A stretch of 64,000 nucleotides of DNA from Yaniella flava (lineage in GTDB: Bacteria; Actinomycetota; Actinomycetes; Actinomycetales; Micrococcaceae). The stretch lies in contig NZ_BAAAMN010000016.1 in NCBI RefSeq assembly GCF_039529295.1, forward strand, positions 97,835-161,834, in the 5' to 3' direction. The position numbers were made by a program, and so were the translations under genes. The notes under the pieces were generated by a model. The model saw nothing but the letters and a program-made list of their open reading frames with translations, was not told the DNA's origin and did not search any database. Shown piece by piece: positions 25,734 through 35,148 of this stretch (the stretch's first letter is position 1; every line of letters starts with the position of its first letter).

Positions 25734-27647
25734 ATGGGCAAACAAACACCCCAAACGTCAGGTAGCACCTACCAGGCAGTTTTCGATCGCGCAGCACAGG
25801 ATCCCGCGGGGTTCTGGCTCGAGCAGGCAGACCTACTGGACTGGCATACGCCACCGAGTCGCGGGTTAGATTACGACGGCGCAGAATCCTGGCAATGGTA
25901 CCCGGACGGTCAACTCAACATTACCTATCAGGCCCTGGATCGCTGGGTAGAGCAAGGTCGCGGTGAGCAACCCGCCGTCATCTGGGATTCAGCCATGACC
26001 GATCAGCAGGTGACCTATAGTTATGCCGAACTGTTGGATCAAGTCGCTCGGTTAGCGGGAGCCCTGCGGGCTAACGGCATTGAGCGCGGCGACCGCGTGT
26101 TGATCTACATGCCCATGATTCCCGAAGCGTTGATCGCGATGTTGGCTGTTGCCAGGCTGGGTGCCGTCCACGTTGTCACATTTGGTGGTTTTGCCTCGAA
26201 AGAGGTTGCCACTCGATTGGATGATGCCACCCCGAAGGCCGTGCTTGCCGCCAACGGGGGCGTCGAACCAGCCCGCGCCATCCGCTACTTGCCCAATGTG
26301 GCTGACGCGATCGAGCGCGCCAATCATAAGCCAGACGTTGTGATGGTCAAACAGCGTGCCGAAATTGATGACGCCATTGCCGACTTTGATAGTTCATGGC
26401 TGGATCTTGACGAACAGCTTTGGGCAAATCAGCCCGTCGATGCCGTGCCCGTGGCCGCCACGGATCCGCTGTACTTGCTGCATACATCCGGTACGACGTC
26501 GAAACCCAAAGCGGTAGTTCGCGATCAAGGTGGTTATGCGGTGGCGTCCGCATGGTCGGTGCCGAACATTTACAACATCGAGGCGGGCGAGACGATGTTC
26601 GTGGCCTCCGACGTCGGCTGGGTGGTGGGCCACACCTACATTGTCTATGCGCCGCTGATCGCGGGGGCCACCACAGTGGTCTATGAGGGCAAGCCGGTGG
26701 GCACACCTGATGCCGGAGCTTTCTGGCGCGTGGCCTCGGAACACAAGGCGAAGATGATCTTCTCGGCCCCCACCGCCTACCGTGCCATTCGGGCGGCAGA
26801 TCCCACTGGCGACCAGTGGCAGCGCTACGATATGTCGGCTCTTGACGCGGTGTTTTCAGCTGGAGAACGACTGGACGAAGACACGTATCACTGGTTGGGT
26901 GAGGTGACGGGCAAACCCGTCGTGGATCACTGGTGGCAGACTGAAACCGGCTGGCCCATCGTCGCCAATCTGCGGGGGCTGGATCCTATGCCGCTCAAAG
27001 CGGGGTCTCCATCGGTTGCGGTGCCCGGTTATCAAGTCGGGGTCGTGAATCCGCTGGGTGAACCTGTTCAACCCGGAGCCGAAGGCAATATCGTCATCAA
27101 ACTTCCGCTGCCACCCGGTGCGATGGTTGGGCTCTACGGCGAACCGGAACGCTTCCACTCGTCATATATGGCCGCATTTCCGGGGTATTACGAAACCGGG
27201 GATACCGGGTATATGGATGATGAGGGCTACGTGTTCGTCTTGGGGCGTTCCGACGACGTGATTAATGTAGCCGGGCACCGTTTGTCGACCGGCACGCTTG
27301 AGGCCGTGATTGCTGAGCATCCAGCGGTGGCTGAAACCGCGGTGATCGGTGTGGCCGATGGGCTCAAGGGGCAAAAGCCAGTGGCCTACGTCGTGCTCAC
27401 CGCCGGAACCGATATTGCGCCGCAGCAGTTGAGCGAGGAACTCGTGGCGAAAGTCCGGCACGACTTTGGTGCGGTTGCTGCCTTCCGTGATGTCGAGATC
27501 GTCTGGGGGCTGCCGAAAACACGTTCGGGGAAGATTCTGCGCCGCACGATGCGCTCGATCGTGGAGGGCGATGATGTCTCGGCACCGGCTACCATCGATG
27601 ATGCCGGGGTGCTCGATACATTCGCCGAGCAGACGACACGCTTCTAG
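25734..27647 (+). CDS. prpE: Propionate--CoA ligase (acyl-CoA synthetase, PrpE-like)
   Basis: A 637-residue ANL-superfamily enzyme that activates propionate (possibly acetate) to the CoA thioester via an acyl-adenylate. It shows YLLHTSGTTSKPKAVVRD (A3 loop), WWQTETGWPI (A5), YETGDTGYMDDEGYVFVLGRSDDVINVAGHR (A7/A8) and the acetylatable lysine in KTRSGKILRRTMR. The length and the N-terminal WxYPDGQLNITYQALDR block match PrpE/acetyl-CoA synthetases. GAAGGAGC precedes the ATG. The operator palindrome shared with prpDBC supports propionate as substrate. Confidence 0.88.
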   Translation: MGKQTPQTSGSTYQAVFDRAAQDPAGFWLEQADLLDWHTPPSRGLDYDGAESWQWYPDGQLNITYQALDRWVEQGRGEQPAVIWDSAMTDQQVTYSYAELLDQVARLAGALRANGIERGDRVLIYMPMIPEALIAMLAVARLGAVHVVTFGGFASKEVATRLDDATPKAVLAANGGVEPARAIRYLPNVADAIERANHKPDVVMVKQRAEIDDAIADFDSSWLDLDEQLWANQPVDAVPVAATDPLYLLHTSGTTSKPKAVVRDQGGYAVASAWSVPNIYNIEAGETMFVASDVGWVVGHTYIVYAPLIAGATTVVYEGKPVGTPDAGAFWRVASEHKAKMIFSAPTAYRAIRAADPTGDQWQRYDMSALDAVFSAGERLDEDTYHWLGEVTGKPVVDHWWQTETGWPIVANLRGLDPMPLKAGSPSVAVPGYQVGVVNPLGEPVQPGAEGNIVIKLPLPPGAMVGLYGEPERFHSSYMAAFPGYYETGDTGYMDDEGYVFVLGRSDDVINVAGHRLSTGTLEAVIAEHPAVAETAVIGVADGLKGQKPVAYVVLTAGTDIAPQQLSEELVAKVRHDFGAVAAFRDVEIVWGLPKTRSGKILRRTMRSIVEGDDVSAPATIDDAGVLDTFAEQTTRF

Positions 27648-28402
27648 AGGGCGTTGGATACCTCATCGGCCGCGTCCAGCAGTGCGGGGAGCAGCTCGGT
27701 GAGGTCTTCTGGCGTGTGCCGAGTGACCGTCACCGAGGTATTCAACGCCGCCACGGTCTTGTTTGCGCGGTTGCGAATCGGCACGGCCACGGAGGCCAGG
27801 CCAACTTCTAATTCACCTTCGACGATGGCATAGCCCTGCGCCCGGATGTTTGACAGTTCGGCGCGCAGGGAGCCCTGATCGGTGAGGGTCTCAGCGGTCA
27901 CCTCGGTGAGCTCAGCCTGCGCGAAGTACTCGTTGAGTTCGGCGTCATCGAGTCCGGCGAGCAACACGCGTCCCATCGACGTCGCATACGCGGGAAACCG
28001 TGTGCCGACCGTAATGTTGACCCGCATGATGGACGTCGTTTCCTGACGGGCAATGTAGACGACGTCGGTACCCTCGAGCACCGAAACCGAGGTCGAATGA
28101 CCCAGTTTTTTGGCCAGCGCAGCCAGTACCGGGTCCACGAGCTTCACGAGTGGCTGGGACGCGAGGTAGGCAAAACCCAGGTTCATGATTTTTGGGGTGA
28201 GCTCAAACGTTTTCTCGGTCGCCCGCATATACCCGAGACCCACCAGCGTGTGGAGGAAGCGCCGCGCCGTGGCCCGGGAGAGCCCGGTAGCTTCGGCAAC
28301 TTCTGTGAGCGTCATCGCCGGCGCCTGCCCGAAAGCCTCGATCACCTCGAGGCCCCGGGCAAACGACTGGACGAATAGTGCTGAGTCAGTTTCCGGTTGC
28401 AT
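27644..28402 (-). CDS. pcaR: IclR-family regulator of the pca cluster (PcaR-like)
   Basis: A 252-residue IclR protein. The N-terminal winged helix is LEVIEAFGQAPAMTLTEVAEATGLSRATARRFLHTLVGLGY (about residues 17-57), followed by the IclR effector domain with VYIARQ, GTRFPAYATSMGRVLLAGLD and GYAIVEGELEVGLASVAVPI. These match the PcaR/PcaU/PobR branch, which senses beta-ketoadipate or protocatechuate. ATG 28402 lies 17 nt inside the end of pcaJ, so it is probably co-transcribed with pcaFIJ. It is convergent with prpE. Confidence 0.88.
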   Translation of the reverse strand: MQPETDSALFVQSFARGLEVIEAFGQAPAMTLTEVAEATGLSRATARRFLHTLVGLGYMRATEKTFELTPKIMNLGFAYLASQPLVKLVDPVLAALAKKLGHSTSVSVLEGTDVVYIARQETTSIMRVNITVGTRFPAYATSMGRVLLAGLDDAELNEYFAQAELTEVTAETLTDQGSLRAELSNIRAQGYAIVEGELEVGLASVAVPIRNRANKTVAALNTSVTVTRHTPEDLTELLPALLDAADEVSNAL

Positions 28403-29042
28403 CAATGAATTCGATTTCCGACTTGGACTGCAACTCGTCGAATGACAGACCAAACAGGGCTTGTACTTTCACGGTGCCAGAGTCGGAGAGTTCGAAGATG
28501 CCGTGATCGGTGTATAACCGCGACACACAGCCCACGCCTGTCAGCGGGTAGGTCGCTTCGGGGACCAGCTTGATGTCGCCGTCACGAGTAAACAGGTTCA
28601 TCATCACATAAACCTGCTTGGCGCCGATGGCGAGATCCATTGCCCCACCGACTGCTGGAATCGCATCTTCGGCGCCGGTGTGCCAGTTGCACAGGTCGCC
28701 GGTAGCAGAGACTTGAAACGCACCCAGGACGCACACATCAAGGTGGCCGCCGCGCATGATGGCAAACGAGTCGGCTTGGTGAAAGAACGCGGTGCCCGGG
28801 GTCTCGGTCACCGGGATCTTGCCGGCATTAATAAGATCGACGTCGATCTCGTCTTCTTCCGCGGCACGACCCATACCCAGCATACCGTTTTCGGTGTGCA
28901 GGGTGACATCGTGTTCCGCGGTCAGATAGTTCGATACCAGGGTGGGCTGGCCGATGCCGAGATTGACGAACGAACCCGCTTCGATGTCGTCGGCCACGAA
29001 ATTCGCCAGGGTATTCCGATCAACTTTTTCGCTACGTAGCAT
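28386..29042 (-). CDS. pcaJ: 3-oxoadipate CoA-transferase subunit B
   Basis: A 218-residue beta subunit of the succinyl-CoA:3-oxoadipate CoA-transferase. The catalytic glutamate motif is ENGMLGMG near residue 51, with VNLGIGQPTLVSNYL in the N-terminus and the GGAMDLAIGAKQVYVMM region typical of the B subunit. Its ATG overlaps the pcaI stop by one base (TAATG), ensuring equal synthesis of both subunits. Confidence 0.95.
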   Translation of the reverse strand: MLRSEKVDRNTLANFVADDIEAGSFVNLGIGQPTLVSNYLTAEHDVTLHTENGMLGMGRAAEEDEIDVDLINAGKIPVTETPGTAFFHQADSFAIMRGGHLDVCVLGAFQVSATGDLCNWHTGAEDAIPAVGGAMDLAIGAKQVYVMMNLFTRDGDIKLVPEATYPLTGVGCVSRLYTDHGIFELSDSGTVKVQALFGLSFDELQSKSEIEFIDATGN

Positions 29043-29743
29043 TAGTTCGCTCCTTGTTCACGGGCGGCCAGTGCGGTGGATTCAGTTTCGAGTGCCACCA
29101 TCACGTCGGTATAGATCGACGGGGTCACCACATTTTCTGGGTCGATCGCACCGGTCGGCACGATCTCTTCGATTTGCACGATGGTCTGTTTGGCCGCGGT
29201 GGCCATCATCGGACCGAAGTTGCGCGCAGTTTTGCGGTACACCAGGTTGCCTTTTTCATCGGCCTTGAACGCTTTGATCAGGGCAACATCACCGTGGATG
29301 GGATACTCGAGCACATAGTTCCGGCCGTTGATTTCGCGGACCTCTTTGCCTTCGGCCAGCATGGTGCCGTAACCGGTCGGCGTGAAGAATGCGCCGATAC
29401 CGGCACCTGCGGCACGGAGACGTTCGGCCAGGTTGCCCTGGGGGACCAGTTCCAGCTCAATGTCACCGGCTCGGTAGGCCTCATCGAAGTGCCAAGAGTC
29501 TTTTTGGCGCGGAAATGAACAAATAATTTTGTTCACTCGGCGTTCTTTGATCAGCAGTGCCAGTCCAGCATCGGCTTGGCCAGCATTATTATTGACGACG
29601 GTAAGGTCGGTGGCGCCGCTTTCAAGGAGCGCCTCAATGAGTTCCATGGGTTGTCCGGCATCGCCGAAGCCACCCATCAATACCGTTGAGCCGTCCGAGA
29701 TATTGGCGACCGCGTCAGCAGCGGTCTTTACAATCTTGGTCAT
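29042..29743 (-). CDS. pcaI: 3-oxoadipate CoA-transferase subunit A
   Basis: A 233-residue alpha subunit. It has the CoA-binding glycine motif VLMGGFGDAGQP (residues about 21-32) and the GAFFTPTGYGTMLAEGKE segment. AAGGAAGCGAT before ATG 29743 fixes the start; the upstream extension of the frame to 29806 lies inside the end of pcaF. It works with PcaJ to transfer CoA from succinyl-CoA to 3-oxoadipate. Confidence 0.95.
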   Translation of the reverse strand: MTKIVKTAADAVANISDGSTVLMGGFGDAGQPMELIEALLESGATDLTVVNNNAGQADAGLALLIKERRVNKIICSFPRQKDSWHFDEAYRAGDIELELVPQGNLAERLRAAGAGIGAFFTPTGYGTMLAEGKEVREINGRNYVLEYPIHGDVALIKAFKADEKGNLVYRKTARNFGPMMATAAKQTIVQIEEIVPTGAIDPENVVTPSIYTDVMVALETESTALAAREQGAN

Positions 29744-29753
29744 ATCGCTTCCT

Positions 29754-30947
29754 TTACTCAGTGGCGTCTTCGTTTTCAACCACCACGGCAACACCCTGGC
29801 CCACACCGACGCACAGCGCAGCCAGACCCCAACGGCGGTTCTCAGCTTTCAATCGACGAGACAGCGTGCCCAGTACGCGCGAACCGGATGCACCCAGTGG
29901 GTGGCCCAGTGCAATCGCACCGCCCCAGGCGTTGACGCGTTCGTCTTCGAGGTCGATGCCCCAGCTATCGAGGTTTACCAACACCTGCGCGGCAAAGGCT
30001 TCGTTGAGTTCGATGGCGCCCACCTGATCCCAGGTGATGCCAGCACGTTCGAGTGCAAGGTTGGCCGCCGGTACCGGAGCCTCGCCGAAGTACTGTGGTT
30101 CGTTGGCGGCCACACCGCGAGACACCACACGCACCAGCGGATCGGCGCCCAGGGTTGCAGCGGCTTGCTCGGAGCCCATCAGTACCACCCCGGCACCGTC
30201 ATTCATGGATGACGCGTTGCCAGCGGTCACCGTGCCGTTTTCTTTCCGAAACACGGTGCGCAGATTCGACAGGGTGTCGACGGTGGATTCTGGGCGGATC
30301 GTTTCGTCACGTGCCACGTCGTCAACCGAAACCACGAGGTTATCGTACTGGCCGGCTTCCCATGCGGCGTTGGCGCGCTGGTGAGACAGTGCGGCGTACT
30401 GGTCTTGGCGGTCGCGTGATACTTCGTATTTGTCCACGAGTTGCTCGGTGGCTTCACCCAACGAGACGGTCCACTCCTTGGGCATATCGGGGTTGATCAA
30501 CCGCCAGCCCAGGGTGGTCGAGACCATTTGGCTATTGCCCGCGGGGTAGGCGCGCTCGGGTTTTGGCACCACGTAAGGGGCACGGGACATGGACTCGGTC
30601 CCACCGGTGATCACCAGGTTATTGTCACCGGCGCCGATGGAGTAGCTGCCGTGGAAGGCTGCGTCCAACGACGAACCGCACAGGCGGTTGACGGTCACAC
30701 CAGGGGTGGAGGTTGGTAGTCCGGCGAGTAGCGCGGCCATGCGGGCGACGTTGCGGTTTTCTTCGCCGGCACCGTTGGCGTTGCCAAAGACGACGTCATC
30801 AATCTTGGCGGTGTCGAGGTTGGGGTAGCGCTCGACGAGCTTGGTGATGACGGTCGCGGCCATATCGTCGGGGCGCACGCCTGCGAGTCCGCCGCCGAGA
30901 CGACCGAATGGCGTGCGTAGTGCATCGTAAATGTATACCTGCTGCAT
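29754..30947 (-). CDS. pcaF: 3-oxoadipyl-CoA thiolase
   Basis: A 397-residue thiolase. The nucleophile is in VNRLCGSSLDA (Cys90), followed by NEAFA, GGAIALGHPLGASG (His) and the second-cysteine motif CVGVGQG. The length is typical. It cleaves 3-oxoadipyl-CoA to succinyl-CoA and acetyl-CoA, the final step of the beta-ketoadipate pathway. It is 10 nt before pcaI, so co-transcribed. Confidence 0.93.
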   Translation of the reverse strand: MQQVYIYDALRTPFGRLGGGLAGVRPDDMAATVITKLVERYPNLDTAKIDDVVFGNANGAGEENRNVARMAALLAGLPTSTPGVTVNRLCGSSLDAAFHGSYSIGAGDNNLVITGGTESMSRAPYVVPKPERAYPAGNSQMVSTTLGWRLINPDMPKEWTVSLGEATEQLVDKYEVSRDRQDQYAALSHQRANAAWEAGQYDNLVVSVDDVARDETIRPESTVDTLSNLRTVFRKENGTVTAGNASSMNDGAGVVLMGSEQAAATLGADPLVRVVSRGVAANEPQYFGEAPVPAANLALERAGITWDQVGAIELNEAFAAQVLVNLDSWGIDLEDERVNAWGGAIALGHPLGASGSRVLGTLSRRLKAENRRWGLAALCVGVGQGVAVVVENEDATE

Positions 30948-31055
30948 GATTCCTTCCGAACCTCAAAAAGAGTTGTTCGCTGTGCGAACGTAAGTTCACT
31001 CTGCGATATTCTCCACTCTAGCGAATTGCGGTACCAGACGGAAGTGCATGTTTGG

Positions 31056-32252
31056 TTACGCTTCTTCGTTGTACTCCGCTAGAGCTTTCTTTGCGACGGA
31101 GAAGGCGACGTTTGCTGCGGGCACCGAGCAGTAGATGGCTGTTTGGAGCAGGATCTCTTTGATCTCGTCCACGCTCAAGCCATTGCGGCGCGCGGCCTTG
31201 ACGTGCATGGCTAGTTCTTCCCAGTAGCTGCCCGCAACCATGGCGGTCAGGGTTACGGCAGAACGCATCCGGCGGTCAATGCCCGGCCGGGTCCAAATGC
31301 TGCCCCAGGCATAGTGGGTGATGAGTTCTTGGAAGTCTTCGGTGAACTCGTCAGCGTTGGCTGTGGCACGGTCGACGTGAGCATCCGAGAGCACTTCGCG
31401 GCGGACCGTCATGCCTGCGTCATAGATCTCATGCATTGGCGTATCGCCTGAAGACTGCTCCACGCTCTGGCCACTGAAGAAGGCGTGCAGGATGTGTGCC
31501 GTACCTTCGGGGTCTTCGGCTGGTGCCTGGTGGGCTACGTTGTCCAGCACCGCGGCTTGACCATCTTGGACTGTCGCTGCGACGGTCTTGGCATGTTCCG
31601 GCGGTGACACCGGATCTTCGGCGCCAGCCAGTGCGAGCATGGGTGTTGAGATGCTGGAGAGTTGATCGGTCATATCGAATTCGGACAGCGCAATTGCGGC
31701 GTGCGCATAGGAGAACCGATCCGCGTCCTGCAGCGAATGCAACAGTGCGGTGGATTCCGTCGGGTGCGCCTCGATGAATCCGGGGGCAAACCATGTCTTC
31801 GAAGCGCGCTCTACCATGGCGGGTGTGCCCGCTTTGGCGACAAAGTCTGCGCGTTCTTGCCACGCCTCGGGTGTCCCAAATTTTGGCGAGGAACATACCA
31901 TGGCCACGCGGTCGAACACGTTGCCGTGCAGTGCGGCCACGCGCTGGGCCACCGCACCCGAGAGCGAGACGCCGGCGAAAAAGACTTTCCTCTCGGTGCC
32001 GACGGTCGCATCTGTGGCGATGCGCGCTGCCACATTGGCCAGGTGATCCAACGACCACTGCTCGGTGGAGGGTTCTGAACGTCCGTGGCCGGGCAGATCG
32101 TAGCCGATGATCTCATAGTGTTCAGCCAGCAGTTGGGCTGTTTTGCCCCACAGGGGTTCGACCGCTGTGCCGATGCCTGGGCCCAGGATCAGCAGTGGTT
32201 TGGAAGGGTCTTGTTCGGTGAATTGAATACCCGAGATCTTTGGTTCGCTCAT
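31056..32252 (-). CDS. pcaL: Fused 3-oxoadipate enol-lactonase / 4-carboxymuconolactone decarboxylase
   Basis: A 398-residue bifunctional protein. Residues 1-260 are an alpha/beta hydrolase with nucleophile elbow GVSLSG (Ser97), a probable acid in LAGAEDPVSPPEH and histidine in NVAHQAP. Residues about 275-398 are a carboxymuconolactone decarboxylase domain (MTVRREVLSDAHVDRA..., LITHYAWGSIWTRPGIDRRMRSAVTLTAM). This D-C fusion (PcaL) is known from actinobacteria such as Streptomyces and Rhodococcus. ATG 32252 overlaps the pcaB stop (ATGA); an alternative GTG at 32261 adds three residues. Confidence 0.95.
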   Translation of the reverse strand: MSEPKISGIQFTEQDPSKPLLILGPGIGTAVEPLWGKTAQLLAEHYEIIGYDLPGHGRSEPSTEQWSLDHLANVAARIATDATVGTERKVFFAGVSLSGAVAQRVAALHGNVFDRVAMVCSSPKFGTPEAWQERADFVAKAGTPAMVERASKTWFAPGFIEAHPTESTALLHSLQDADRFSYAHAAIALSEFDMTDQLSSISTPMLALAGAEDPVSPPEHAKTVAATVQDGQAAVLDNVAHQAPAEDPEGTAHILHAFFSGQSVEQSSGDTPMHEIYDAGMTVRREVLSDAHVDRATANADEFTEDFQELITHYAWGSIWTRPGIDRRMRSAVTLTAMVAGSYWEELAMHVKAARRNGLSVDEIKEILLQTAIYCSVPAANVAFSVAKKALAEYNEEA

Positions 32253-33655
32253 GTGCTCCACTTTCTATAACGTGCATTGACTGCTGTCACGAGACTCGCA
32301 GCTCCGCCGGTATACCCGGCAGGATCCAACATCTTTTCTACGGCCGATACCGTGACCACGCCTGCAGGCAGTTTGGTCACCAGGGTCTGGGCCATATCGT
32401 CTTGGGCGGCGATGGCCTCCTGGCAGATACTGCTGACCAGTTGCGTACCATCGCCAGGTTCGGCGCCACCGTGGGCCTCAACGATTGGACCAAGCCAATT
32501 GCTGATCCGGCCCAGAAAAATATAGTTTCCATGGATATCCAGGTTGCGCCGCATCGCATCGGCGTGGACTTCGAGCCCACCGGCGAGCTCGGCCAGTACT
32601 TCACTGACGGCCCCGGTGGTGCGCAATATGTTGCGCAGCGCGGCCCATTCGGTATGCCAGCCACCATCGGCACGTTCGGCGGTATTGGCGATGACGCCGG
32701 TTTGTAAGGTGTTCAAGTCGCCACTGGCTTGTTGGGCGGCATGCTTCAGTCGGATCGACAGGACCGGATTGTGCTTATGCGGCATCGCTGAGGAGCCACC
32801 GCGCCCGGCTTTGGTCGGTTCCGACAGCTCGCCGTGCTCAGCTTGGACCGCAGTGAGGACGTCGTTGGCCAGTTTGGCAGCGGCGGCCGTGATCTGAAAT
32901 GCGCTTTGGGCCAACTGCAGAACGGGCACTCGGTTGGCGTGCCACACCGATGCGGCGCCGAGCCCGAGCTCTTCGGCGAGGAGATCCCGCTGACGATTCA
33001 CCAGCTCCATCGGATCGGACTCGGGCTGTTGTGCCTTGAAATAATCCACCCACCACGTCGACGTGCCGACCGCACCACCCCACTGCACAGGCAGTGAGGC
33101 AAGCGTTCGTTCGAAGTGTTGGCCGGCCGAGCCGAGTGCTTCAATCCACTGGGAGACTCGAAATCCGAAGGTGATGGGTTGGGCGTGCTGATCCAGCGAT
33201 CGGCCGATCATCACCGTGTGTGCATGCTGATCGGCGAGTGCCGTCAGCTCTCGCACCGTGGTTTTCACGTTGCCCACGACGTATTCGCCCACGCGAGCTG
33301 CCACCAGCATCAGCGCGGAATCGATGATGTCCTGCGAGGTAGCGCCGCGGTGGACGTAGCCAGCTGCCGTTGGATCGTGCTCGGCGACTTTGGCGCGAAG
33401 CGCGCTCAACAACGGGATGAGAGCGTTGGCGCCGTCGGGGGTCTGCTCGGCGAGTGCCGCGAGGTCATAGTCGGCGATTTTCGAGGCCGCGTCGACGGCA
33501 TTGGCGATGGATTCCGGTGCGGTTCCGAACCGAATTTGGGCGCGGCACCACGCTGCTTCGACATCGAGCATGGCTTGGCCGAACGCGGCATCTGAGGTGA
33601 GTTCAGCCGCCCGGGTCCCGGCCCAGGCGGGATTGAGTAATCCGAAATCATTCAC
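32249..33655 (-). CDS. pcaB: 3-carboxy-cis,cis-muconate cycloisomerase
   Basis: A 468-residue protein of the fumarase/aspartase superfamily that lactonises 3-carboxymuconate. It has the signature loop GRGGSSAMPHKHNPV with catalytic Ser, the HRGATSQDIIDSALML block and a C-terminal helical extension. The length is typical for PcaB. It is coupled to pcaL by a 4-nt overlap. A 12-bp-stem hairpin lies between it and the upstream pcaG. Confidence 0.95.
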   Translation of the reverse strand: MNDFGLLNPAWAGTRAAELTSDAAFGQAMLDVEAAWCRAQIRFGTAPESIANAVDAASKIADYDLAALAEQTPDGANALIPLLSALRAKVAEHDPTAAGYVHRGATSQDIIDSALMLVAARVGEYVVGNVKTTVRELTALADQHAHTVMIGRSLDQHAQPITFGFRVSQWIEALGSAGQHFERTLASLPVQWGGAVGTSTWWVDYFKAQQPESDPMELVNRQRDLLAEELGLGAASVWHANRVPVLQLAQSAFQITAAAAKLANDVLTAVQAEHGELSEPTKAGRGGSSAMPHKHNPVLSIRLKHAAQQASGDLNTLQTGVIANTAERADGGWHTEWAALRNILRTTGAVSEVLAELAGGLEVHADAMRRNLDIHGNYIFLGRISNWLGPIVEAHGGAEPGDGTQLVSSICQEAIAAQDDMAQTLVTKLPAGVVTVSAVEKMLDPAGYTGGAASLVTAVNARYRKWST

Positions 33656-33690
33656 GGGATGCGGGTCCTTTGGTTGGGGATAAACACAAC

Positions 33691-33720
33691 GATACCCGCT
33701 CGTATTGACGAGCGGGTATC
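33691..33720 (-). terminator. Intercistronic hairpin between pcaG and pcaB
   Basis: A perfect 12-bp inverted repeat (GATACCCGCTCG / CGAGCGGGTATC) with a 6-nt loop, within the 76-bp pcaG-pcaB gap. There is no strong T-run on the minus strand, so partial termination or mRNA-end stabilisation is likely. Confidence 0.7.
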
Positions 33721-33731
33721 GGTGAGTGAAC

Positions 33732-34325
33732 CTATGGTTTCGGGTACGTCATGCCGGGGAACTGGAAGAACACGGTCTCCTGTTCGCCCTGCAGATGTAT
33801 ATCGAAGACCAGTCGTTTGCCGTCGCGGGTCGCGATCAAGTTCTGTCCGCGCTCACCCAGTGCCGCAATGGTCGCATCGTCATCAAGACCATCGGTATCC
33901 GGGATGTAGGCGCGGGTATGCAGTTTGTTCAGCAGACCGCGAGCGAAGACGACGATGTGGATGAAGGGTGCTTTGCCGTCATCGGTCGCGCCGGGCTCGA
34001 CGGTGGTGAAACGGTAGGTGCCCACATTATCGGTGGTTGCCCGACCCCAACCGGTGAACGCGAACGGATCACGAATGAGTGAGCCGTCCTGGTTGGGGAT
34101 GTTGCCGTGTTCATCGGCCTGCCAGATTTCGATCATCGCATCGGGGATCGGGTTGCCCTCACCGTCGTAGACGGTTCCGATCAGTTGGACGGCACGCGCG
34201 TCGCCGGGTGGTACGAGGTTGTCCCCATTTTCAAATGGGAGGTGGACACTTTCGGCGGCATTAAAGTATCCGAAGAATGGCCCGATGGTCTGGCCGGGCG
34301 TTGGGGTGAGATCATTAGTGGTCAT
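33732..34325 (-). CDS. pcaG: Protocatechuate 3,4-dioxygenase alpha subunit
   Basis: A 197-residue intradiol dioxygenase subunit. It begins with TPGQTIGPFFGY, the conserved N-terminus of the alpha chain, and has VYDGEGNPIPDAMIEIWQAD, the intradiol signature. The iron ligands lie on the beta subunit, as expected. It overlaps pcaH by 11 nt. Confidence 0.95.
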   Translation of the reverse strand: MTTNDLTPTPGQTIGPFFGYFNAAESVHLPFENGDNLVPPGDARAVQLIGTVYDGEGNPIPDAMIEIWQADEHGNIPNQDGSLIRDPFAFTGWGRATTDNVGTYRFTTVEPGATDDGKAPFIHIVVFARGLLNKLHTRAYIPDTDGLDDDATIAALGERGQNLIATRDGKRLVFDIHLQGEQETVFFQFPGMTYPKP

Positions 34326-35124
34326 GGTCTTCGTCCTCCATCCAAGTTTGTTGGGATCCGGTCAAGACGATGTCCCACCAGTAACCGGTGTTCCATTCGT
34401 GAGTTGTGACCGAGTGATCATAGGTGGCGACCAGGCGATCGCGCGCCTTCTGGTCGGTGATCGACTGGTAAATCGGGTCCAGGGCAAATAGTGGATCACC
34501 GGGGAAATACATTTGCGTAATCATGCGCTGGGTGAAGTCAGTGCCGAACAGCGAGAAGTGCACGTGGGCGGGCCGCCAAGCGTTGTGATGGTTCTTCCAC
34601 GGATACGGTGCCGGCTTGATGGTGGTGAACTCATAGGAGCCGTCAGCACCGGTGATGGCGCGGCCCACGCCCGAGAAGTTCGGATCGATCGGTGCCGGGT
34701 GCTGGTCGCGTTTGTGGATATACCGTCCGGCGGCGTTGGCCTGCCAGACTTCGATGAGCTGACCGGCCACCGGGCGACCATTACCATCGAGTACCCGTCC
34801 GCGGATGACGATGCGCTCGCCGATCGGCTCGCCGTTGTGCTGGATGGTCAAGTCTGACTCCAACATGTGTACATCACGGTGCCCAAAGGCCGGTGAATAC
34901 AATTCAATGGTTTCGGGATCGGTGTGGTGTAGATCCTTGGTCGGGTGGCGCAGCAGCGAGGACCGATACGGCGGGTAGTTCAGCCGCGGTTGGGTTTCTT
35001 CTTGTGTGGGATCCGCGAGCGCAGACTGGTAGGCCGTCTGAATATCTTGGATTTCGGTATCGATGGTGTCCTGGGAGTCTGCTGTGGCCAGCGGGTCCAG
35101 GCGAGGAGTGTTTTGAGTAGACAC
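34315..35124 (-). CDS. pcaH: Protocatechuate 3,4-dioxygenase beta subunit
   Basis: A 269-residue catalytic subunit carrying the non-haem Fe(III) site. The ligand set is visible as Tyr135 (RYIHKRDQH), Tyr174 (APYPWKNHHNAW) and His187/His189 (RPAHVHFSLFG). The intradiol signature LDGNGRPVAGQLIEVWQANAAG is intact. The first 45 residues are longer than in Pseudomonas PcaH. It cleaves the protocatechuate ring to 3-carboxymuconate. It is 24 nt after pobA. Confidence 0.96.
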   Translation of the reverse strand: MSTQNTPRLDPLATADSQDTIDTEIQDIQTAYQSALADPTQEETQPRLNYPPYRSSLLRHPTKDLHHTDPETIELYSPAFGHRDVHMLESDLTIQHNGEPIGERIVIRGRVLDGNGRPVAGQLIEVWQANAAGRYIHKRDQHPAPIDPNFSGVGRAITGADGSYEFTTIKPAPYPWKNHHNAWRPAHVHFSLFGTDFTQRMITQMYFPGDPLFALDPIYQSITDQKARDRLVATYDHSVTTHEWNTGYWWDIVLTGSQQTWMEDEDHDH

Positions 35125-35148
35125 GTCGCATTCCTTTCGTCGTGTGAA

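Noticed and set aside
31056..32252. pcaL considered as two genes wrongly merged
   Set aside because: One open frame covers both domains without an internal start context. The fusion is well known in actinobacteria.
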